In this document: one piece after another, positions 56,097-64,000 of the stretch
Layout: each line of letters begins with the position of its first letter
Numbering within the stretch: the stretch's first letter is position 1
Source: Musa acuminata AAA Group
Lineage: Eukaryota > Streptophyta > Magnoliopsida > Zingiberales > Musaceae
Direction: 5' to 3'
Assembly (NCBI RefSeq): GCF_036884655.1
Contig: NC_088354.1
Span: 11,664,501-11,728,500, forward strand
Length of the DNA: 64,000 nucleotides
Notes under the pieces: model-generated
Seen by the model: the letters and a program-made list of their open reading frames with translations, nothing else
Databases searched by the model: none
Told to the model about the DNA's origin: nothing
Made by a program: the position numbers and the translations under genes

Positions 56097-59000
56097 ATGG
56101 GTTCGACATGCGTCTTTGTCCTCCTCTGCCTCTTCGGTCTCTCCGCGGCCGCGGCGGAGAGATTGACCCCGCTGATCGAGCAACTCGGGCGGCCGAGCGC
56201 CGTAGCAGACATCTTCGACACCTCCAACTACGGGAAGTTGCAGCTCGACAACGGATTGGCTCGGACTCCACAGATGGGGTCTGCTTCTTTGGTTCCTTCT
56301 TCGTCTCTTCTTGATCCCTTGTTTCGTGGTTCGGTTTTACGCGGATTTTGATCTCGGTGTGAAGCAAATGCTCTCGTCTTCCAAATCTTCGTATAGGGAA
56401 AGGGTTCTTGATCGATTCTTTTGTCTAAAGAATTGATGGTTTTTGGTTTTCGTGGGTTTCGTCTATGTGGCATTGGTTTGGATAAGTTCGTTGACGAAGG
56501 GAATTTTGTGGATGCAGATGGAACAGTTGGAATTTCTTCGCTTGCAATATCAACGAGACGGTCATCAAGGCAACAGGTCTGACCACCAATCGCCTATGTT
56601 TATTTGGATAGGGTGCATATTATGATCAATCGATGCCCTTCTTCTTTTTTCTTGCAAATAATTTGTATAGTTTAATAGATTCTATAGTTGGCAACCATGA
56701 AGTAATCTCGGTTGAACATATGGAGTTCAAAAAAGATCAAAGTGGGTCAGAAGTTTTTGTTTGTTACTCCTTGAACTCCTATATGGAACTTTCTCCATTC
56801 TCTAACTATAGGCTTAAAATGTTCCAAATATCATAAATCTTTGGTTCATGCTTAAAATTAAAGCAAGAATTCTTCTTTACCAGGATATTGAGTAAGTTAT
56901 TTAATACTAAGATCGGTATCACGAAAGAAGCAAAACAGATACAACTTGGTGGTCTGTTTCTTGAGAAGGAGAGCCTATTTTCATGGCCAACCTTTTTACG
57001 AATTAAACAAGAGAAGCTTGTTTCTACCAGTTTCCTAGATTCTTCTCAAGCTCAGGAAGGCTTCTAAATGACAACTATTGAGGTGAAGATTTCTATGCAT
57101 CAACCGATGTTGTAGGTTTTATTTCCTCCGAAGAGAAAGTCAAGACATCCATCGCCTAAAACTTTCTTTTGCTAGGAACATGGGACCAATTTAGAGGATT
57201 CTAAAACCATTGTTCTTGATTATGGTTGTTGTATTGTTGGAATTATAAAATGTAGATCACAATATTTTCCGTCATGCCTTCATGCCAAGCACCAGATGTG
57301 CTGACTCCTACAGGATTAGGCTGTGCCAACACTGTTTTGGCACACCTTCATAAGCACAATTTATGTTGGGATGGTGCATACTGACTAGCACTAGCCATGG
57401 AGTACATGTGCAATGCTCAGTAAAACATACCAACTCAATCAATGATGGATGAAACTCATCCGATCTCGACGACAGGCATGAGGTGCGTCAAGGATGGGCT
57501 AAGCATGTGCTCAGATGTTATGATGCAATCTTTGGTTTGCTTTTGCATAAAAAGTGAGGCATTCATATTATATATGTAAAGCAAGCACATAATCCACATT
57601 GGTTGTAATATGTTGTGAAAGTAGTCAAAATGCATTGCATATAAATTTTTGTAAGAAACTCCTGATAAATCATTTTTAGTGCCTCTGCTGCTTTCTTGCT
57701 GACACAATAGCATGACTTAGCCGTGCATATCACTTGCACTATATTATGTCACTGTGGCATAACATGTATTACTTTTCAGATTTTTGTTACCTAGATTTTC
57801 ACAGTATATATTGTTCTTGCTGCCAATTTCTCAGTGGGCTTTGAGTAATTCATCAAATAGTAGATGGATAGATTGCTTAGCCTGAGTTGCAAAATTTGTT
57901 GTTTGTTGCTTTCCAGCTGATGCTCTCGTTTCGACTGGACTGGCTGCTCTAGGCTACAACTACGTTAATATAGGTAATTCCTGAATTGACCTTCTCACCA
58001 TTGACTATCCAAATTCATTATCTTTTCGATACCCTTATTCTTTCATATTTTCAAACAGATGATTGTTGGTCTTCTGCAACTCGAAATCTTGAGGTTTGTT
58101 TTATACTGTTATTCTCTCCAAACATTCTCTTTTTATATATTCTTTTAAGTAGTTGACCTTATCCTATATATATGAGCTTTCTTTATTTGGAACGCAAATG
58201 GAAATTATATGTTAATAACTCAGCATTGATGTATTGTTAAATTGTTCATTTAACCATAATCAAAATGCTTTATGGCCCCTTTCCCGTCCCTCTTCTCCTT
58301 TGTGAAAGGCTAAAGTATAGGTTTTGATTTTAAATTAAACTAGTGGCACTTTCCCTGTCAAGTCCATGGAGTACATGAAAATCAATTGGGGGCTATTGAA
58401 TTTTAGATTATCAGGAACAATACCACTATCATCTGGAGGAAGTCATGGGACAGTCTGCAGCTCTACCATTTGCCGAACAGATCTGCACCTGGCGTATCCA
58501 AGATATGAGAACACAGAGCATACTTAAGCTAATTAATCATGTATGCTCTGTGTTGTCATATATTGGATACGCCAGGTGCAGATCTGTTCGCATACTTTTA
58601 AATATATATGTTCAATACTTCAATTAGAATTGGTAAATTTTTAATCAATCAAATGAGAGTCTACTCAGATTATCCTCGAAATGGAGACTTTAAATTCAAG
58701 TTTTAAGCATGATATCAGATTTCTCAATAATTATTGCCATCAGGTCATAAATGAAGAGGAAAAGTTGGAAGAGGAAAAATCGTTATAGTTCTCCAGTACT
58801 TTGGATATTTTATAAACCTCCATATCCATTTTCATGATTGAAATTTCTAATTAGCCTGTATTCAGTGATTTGGCTGTGGATCTATTTCCTGTGTCATCCC
58901 TTGTGTAGGATAATTGCTAAAAAATGAGTGTGTTTTATGCCTGCATTCTGATGCTTGTTTTCCTACCTCCACACACATTTTAAGATGTCTCATACCAACT

Positions 59001-62000
59001 TTTTTGGATATTCAGGGGGAACTGGTTCCTGATCCACAGACTTTCCCTTCAGGCATCAAAGCTTTAGCAGATTATGTGCATCAAAAAGGCCTCAAGCTTG
59101 GTATCTATTCCGATGCTGGGTAGGATGTTAACTACTTAAGCTAATTAAGTATAGGACATTGGCTAGGTCCTTATGAGGAAAATAAAGTTCTACGACATTA
59201 TAACTAATAGCTGGTTTCTCAACCATAATACTAAGACTCCTTAATCATTCTCTGCTAGAAATTTTTCTCTTAATCAAAGAAAATTTTCAGGATGTTCACA
59301 TGTCAAGTTCGACCTGGATCCCTATACCATGAAATGGATGATGCAAATCTTTTTGCCTCATGGGTGGGTATTACTGCATTCTTCGTTGGAATTTCTGAAT
59401 GTGCAAACTCTTGGCTTTCTTTCTAATGAGCCTTATATTATGATGGAATTTTTTTCCTTATGTAACTATTTACTGTGTATTGATGCTATTATTTGCTTGA
59501 TTCTTCAGGGAGTTGATTATTTAAAGTATGATAATTGTTACAATTTGGGAATAAAACCAGAGAAACGGTACAACTAATCTTACATGTCTACAGTCATATA
59601 TGTGTTAATTAACAGATATCATTTATTGGCAAACTTGGATTTTCTATGATAACTCCTTTTTCTAGTTACCCCCCAATGCGTGATGCATTAAATTCCACTG
59701 GGCACGCTGTTTTCTACTCTCTTTGTGAATGGTAAACTTCTTTGTCTTGATTGCTGACATTTGTATTCAGCATGCGATTACTCTTAGAGTTATTTTCTTT
59801 TGCAGGGGTGTAGATGATCCGGCCTTATGGGCTGAAAAAGTTGGGAATAGTTGGCGGACAACAGATGATATCAGTGACTCGTGGGTAAGGTAAGTTTTAT
59901 TTCCCAGATTTTTTCATACAGGCTTAAAATGTTGCATTTGGATAACTGATAAGCTTATGATTATTTCTAGCATGACTACCATTGCTGATCTAAATAATAA
60001 ATGGGCTTCTTATGCGGGACCTGGTGGATGGAATGGTACATTGGTCTAATTAAATCCGTTTCTGTATGATGTAATCCCTAATTTGATCTTCAATCAAATT
60101 ACTGTTTAATCTGTCATAACTTGCCTATACATATTGCCTCCTTGACAGACCCAGACATGTTAGAGGTTGGCAATGGTGGCATGACCCATGCAGAGTATCG
60201 TTCACATTTTAGCATCTGGGCACTGATGAAGGTCACTTTTATATCCGACCAATTATTGGTTCTTTTTCTCTTTGCTCACAACAGTATTTTATCATAGCTT
60301 TATCTTCACCATGGTAGACATTGTTGGTTCAAATTTAAGGCATTGACTAACTCAATATGGCTGAAGTACCTGCTGGATATTCAATAGCATCGAGATGAAT
60401 ATGTTCTGTGATGCAAGTGTTGTTGCAGATAAAATTTTATCCAACCTGGCCATTGGTTGCATAAAAGAATGTCCGAAGCTCTGAGCCATCATTTTAATGC
60501 TCAGTTACTTTGTCTTAACATTCCTGATCATTACCAACATTTGCAGGCTCCTCTTTTGATAGGTTGTGATGTGAGAAACATGGCCGCTGAAACATTTGAA
60601 ATCTTAAGCAATGAAGAAATTATTGCTGTAAACCAAGGTAACATTTTTCTTGCTGGTCTCTTTAACTCATACAAGTCTTCATTCGCCACTAAATCTCTGT
60701 TGGTGAATCATCAGAAGTCACTGGATGAGTATTAAAATTCGTGTATGTTGTATCTGAAGGATGAAATATTGCATGGTGTTTTAGTATTCAAGTAGGTCCT
60801 TAGTTTGTATTAGGGAACTATCAATTCTACTGTACACCAAAGCATGTCAAATTTGACTTTTATATATCTGTCTATATAAGTTTAGTATTATTGAACCTGT
60901 ACTTATCTTTGCTTATTAATAAATTTTGCTTTAATTTAGTAAAGCATCATGAATTGATTCTTTCTTAATTGAACTCCAATTTTCTTCCTGCAGATCCTCT
61001 TGGTGTTCAAGGAAGGAAGATTTTGTCTGAAGGAAATGATGAATGCAGTCAGGTTGCAGCTGTGAAGTGCCCTTAAATTTTCTTATATACCAGCTGTTTC
61101 TACAGTTTTTACAGCTAAAAACTGCAAAAATGTTAATTCTAAAATATTCATTCACAAGCTTATTATTATTTCAAGAACAACCAAAATCGTTAGCTCTGAT
61201 ATATTCTAAAAGAAGATTATGATAATATTTTTAATAAACCAAATACTCTCAATGAAAATGAAGACAAAAGAGAGAGAGGGAGAGGGGAGGTGGGGTCTGT
61301 AATTATATTAATTTGCAAGGAGTACTTTGCTCATATGTGAGCTATACATTGAAAATTTTACATGCATCAGTTGTATGAACATGAAAATCAATGGTTTGAC
61401 ATGTACATACAGAAGCTGCAGTAGAAGGGTATGTTTAATAGGTGTAGTAGTTTAGTTGTCCCACAGACTGTAGTACTAAGCCATGTTTGAAGCAGAATCT
61501 AATCCTTCAATTATTTTCATGACCAACTCTGTTTCTTTGTTCCTTCTATTTAATGTAGTCGAACGACTTGTAGACTAGACACCTTTCTGTACTTATTTCC
61601 TTCAGTTTTTGTTGGCACCTGCACTTGTACAATGTTAACTAACCTTATAAAATGATACCGGTGCGTTACTTTCTAAAATTTTTATGTTTTAGTTGATTAT
61701 AAAATACAGGCCTTGGCAAGATTAATAAGGTTGCTCCTTTTTGACATGGATAACTAGAGTTCAAATCACCAAAACATCCTCTTCGTTCGCAAATGTTAAA
61801 GGCTGTCTACATACACACTTCTCGGACTCTGCATGATGGAACATCATTCACTGAGCTGCCTTTTGGTTTGAATTGATTATGATGTTCATGGTGCTTTTGT
61901 TTTAAACTCGAGGCGTGACCATACCACTTGACTAATGTGCACATGATCTTGACTATATTATTTTCCTGAATGCTCATGAATTTATGTTTGTTGTTTGTGT

Positions 62001-63041
62001 TTCTTTTATATTTGTTTAAAAGTGCTTGTCTTAATCCAGGTTTGGGCTGGTCCTCTTTCCGAAAACCGCTTGGTTGTGGCTTTATGGAACCGATGTTCCC
62101 AAGCTGTCACAATTACTGTTACATGGGAAACACTTGGTCTCGACAACACAACTTGCTTTTCTGTAAGGGATTTGTGGAAGGTACGTGTAACTTTGTTTAC
62201 TAAAGGTAACTTGCAGGATCTTGTTTGCTTATGTACTTGCATAAATGATCCAGTATCAATGTTTAAAGGATATCATAGAGTAAAATAAACTAATCATATG
62301 ATGCAAATTGCTCAAGTGTCCTATGGACAGCAAGTTCTAGTAGGACTTCAATCTATCCAGTGATAGCTAGTTTGAAGGTTTGCTATTCAGAGTAAGTCTT
62401 CCTGTTAGAGTTATTATATTTAGCATTCAGGATCACTCAACACCTGCTCTGGGGTCCATCTGAAACGGGCAGCCGTATCAACCACTGATACAAATTAGGT
62501 GCAGTTTGCAGTTTAATGTACCATATCAGGTCAATGGTTCACGTATACTCTGAACCTATGTTTCATCAGTAAATATCTCCTAGACGAAAATAAAGGTTTG
62601 AACAATGGTAAGGCAATCAACCATTGGTCGTGTACTGGGGAGGTTTTGTAGCGAGTTCGACACTAGTAGTAACGATCTTTTGTTCACATCGTCAAACTTA
62701 TTGTTTGGTCCTAAACAGGAAATTGTCTGATTCAGGAAAGCTATCTTAGCTATACTTATCTCCTTTTCTTCCTCTCTATTCTTGCTGCATGATTGAATAT
62801 GATTGACTTATTGTTTGGTCCTAAACAGGAAATTGTCAATTCAGGAAAGCTATCTTAGCTATACTTATCTCCTTTTCTTCCTCTCTATTCTTGCTGCATG
62901 TTTAACTGATCTAGTCTTGCTTTAACACAGCATGAGACCCTGGAAGGAAACATGGCTGGAAGACTTGGAGCCGAGGTTGACTCTCATGACTGCAAAATGT
63001 TCATCCTCTTGCCGCTGTCGACTTCCATCGTTGTAATTTAA
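56097..63041 (+). CDS. AGAL: Alpha-galactosidase (GH27), secreted, 15 exons
   Basis: Exons: 56097-56278, 56518-56576, 57917-57973, 58059-58093, 59016-59119, 59291-59363, 59509-59567, 59666-59731, 59806-59889, 59971-60035, 60149-60231, 60547-60637, 60994-61052, 62040-62180, 62931-63041. They join in frame to 422 aa. The start is the ATG giving [20 protein letters not shown], a clear signal peptide; the frame is open further upstream but without an ATG. GH27 blocks include [40 protein letters not shown] and [11 protein letters not shown] with nucleophile Asp178. TTDDISDSW carries acid/base Asp233; the 55-residue spacing equals that of the well-studied rice enzyme. [20 protein letters not shown] follows, then a C-terminal beta domain. 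It hydrolyses terminal alpha-1,6-galactose (raffinose oligosaccharides, galactomannan, galactolipid) in the wall or vacuole. N-glycosylation sites are present (NST, NTT, NIT-like). Confidence 0.95.
58474..58590. repeat. Near-perfect 50-bp inverted repeat (foldback) in alpha-galactosidase intron 4
   Basis: Arms 58474-58523 and 58541-58590 are reverse complements with 48 of 50 positions matching (CGAACAGATCTGCACCTGGC against GCCAGGTGCAGATCTGTTCG at the outer ends). They are separated by a 17-base AT-rich loop. No flanking target duplication was found. It could be a miniature foldback element or a young hairpin small-RNA locus. Confidence 0.9.
62696..62912 (+). repeat. 110-bp tandem duplication in alpha-galactosidase intron 14
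   Basis: The block starting ACTTATTGTTTGGTCCTAAA occurs at 62696-62805 and again at 62806-62912. It is nearly identical, with a 2-base deletion after AATTGTC and differences only at the far end (GATTGAAT against TTTAACTG). The second copy lies just before the last exon, so the exon 15 branch point and polypyrimidine region may derive from it. Confidence 0.9.
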
Positions 63042-63586
63042 TCGTCTCTCTCCGTATCATGCTCTATCTTGCACAGGACATCGTGTCATTATTCTTGTGG
63101 ATTCTTGAAATCGAATTGAAGTGGACAGGACGCTTATGTCCAACATGTCTTTGTTGAGTAGAAGCATTAGTAGTGTTTGAGGTCATATACAGGCATTGTC
63201 GTGTACTCCAAACCATCAACTTGAATGCTAATGGCTAATCAAACTGTAGAAGACAAAAAATGAAGACCATGAGAGTTTAGAGCATATGCTTCTCACTAGA
63301 GATTCCTACATGTTGAAATACGGAACAACAAGTCGAGTAATTATGGCTACATGAAGTTATGGGAATATGTATGATGGAAACAACTCCGTTGTGGCCACAT
63401 CAATCCGTTATCATAATACATACCTGATCATCACATCATCGGCAGACAAGCATGCACATAGCACATTGCGATACCCAAAAACAATCTTAAGGTCTTTGGG
63501 TGTACTCTAAACATGATCAGAGCTCAGGTACAATAACAATCCTAACAAAACCAACAACAGTTAACTCTAAGCAGGAACAAACCATG
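63042..63586. other. Intergenic between convergent alpha-galactosidase and rhodanese-like genes
   Basis: About 545 bp holding the 3' UTRs of both genes. No other feature is seen. Confidence 0.5.
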
Positions 63587-63946
63587 CTACAGTGAGCCAG
63601 AAAGATGTTTCACCACGCCGTCAAGATTGCGATGACCTTTATCTGGTCCACCAATAATCCCCCAGGCCTCGAACTGCCGTTGCCGAGCCCTTGCCCTCTC
63701 CTTCTCCTCTTCTGGTTTGGTTGAGAAGCAATGCGGGCAAGAAACACCATATTCCCATTCCGGGGCTTCCATGTCTGCATCGCTCACAGGTTGCTTACAC
63801 CCATAGCACAGTTTATATGTTCCTTGCACTAATCCATGTTCAACAGAAACCCTTTTGTCAAACACAAAGCACTCCCCATCCCATAAAGACTCGGCCCTTG
63901 GAACTTCCTCAAGATATTTCAAAATCCCGCCCTCCAAATGATAAAC
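63587..63946 (-). CDS. TrhO/rhodanese-like domain protein, last exon (partial, runs off the window)
   Basis: The last exon on the minus strand starts after a TTCTTCCAG acceptor and reads [40 protein letters not shown] and [17 protein letters not shown] to a TAG. The order is that of the C-terminal half of TrhO/YceA-type rhodanese proteins, which include plant 'rhodanese-like domain-containing protein 8' type proteins, many predicted to be plastid-targeted. Bacterial TrhO hydroxylates tRNA wobble uridine. The exon carries the CYGCKQP and SCPHCF cysteine pairs of the C-terminal zinc-binding part. The rhodanese catalytic cysteine lies upstream and is outside the window. The tail after the cysteines ([20 protein letters not shown]) is highly charged. 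About 119 residues are visible. Confidence 0.82.
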   Translation of the reverse strand, partial: VYHLEGGILKYLEEVPRAESLWDGECFVFDKRVSVEHGLVQGTYKLCYGCKQPVSDADMEAPEWEYGVSCPHCFSTKPEEEKERARARQRQFEAWGIIGGPDKGHRNLDGVVKHLSGSL

Positions 63947-64000
63947 CTGGAAGAAATTCCAACAAGGATTCAGGAAGAAAGTCACGAATCATGTTAAGTA

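Overview
This is a stretch of flowering-plant nuclear DNA. Genes have many introns with GT-AG borders, intergenic DNA is AT-rich, and retrotransposons, MITEs and microsatellites are common. Several intron-poor genes (AZG, NPF, TIM23, CIPK, WUN1-like) have GC-rich, high-GC3 coding sequence, which points to a monocot. A Zingiberales genome such as banana is my best guess, by inference only.

Layout. 0.4-3.2 kb: a CASPL4B-like membrane protein gene (+), with a decayed U6 snRNA copy in its second intron. 4.2-28.2 kb: a very long gene (+) for the RNA polymerase III factor BRF1. I traced 19 coding exons giving 621 aa with no frame break. Its introns hold two inverted hAT-type MITEs (660 bp, and a larger one split by a 4.56-kb non-autonomous LTR retrotransposon) and a 436-bp solo LTR. 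29.5-30.2 kb: a WUN1/SAG20-like gene (-) whose conserved N-terminal half has no in-frame ATG. 34.2-36.2 kb: a four-exon NPF2-type nitrate/peptide transporter (-). 38.9-39.5 kb: intronless TIM23 (-). 42.8-44.5 kb: intronless AZG-type purine permease (+). 45.8-47.1 kb: intronless CBL-interacting protein kinase (-). 49.9-52.7 kb: a decayed Ty3/gypsy element (-). 54.4-55.0 kb: OVATE family protein (-). 56.1-63.0 kb: a 15-exon secreted GH27 alpha-galactosidase (+). 63.6 kb to the window end: the 3' exon of a TrhO/rhodanese-like protein (-), cut by the window edge.

The genes are unrelated housekeeping and signalling genes; nothing looks like an operon, biosynthetic cluster or defence system. The most distinctive features are nested insertions in BRF1, MITEs in inverted orientation around BRF1 exons 6-7, the start-codon problem of the WUN1-like gene, a near-perfect 50-bp foldback in an alpha-galactosidase intron, and a shared LTR end plus primer-binding site linking the coding-less retrotransposon at 12-17 kb to the decayed gypsy element at 50-53 kb. 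Exon borders were set by hand from GT-AG sites and reading-frame continuity.
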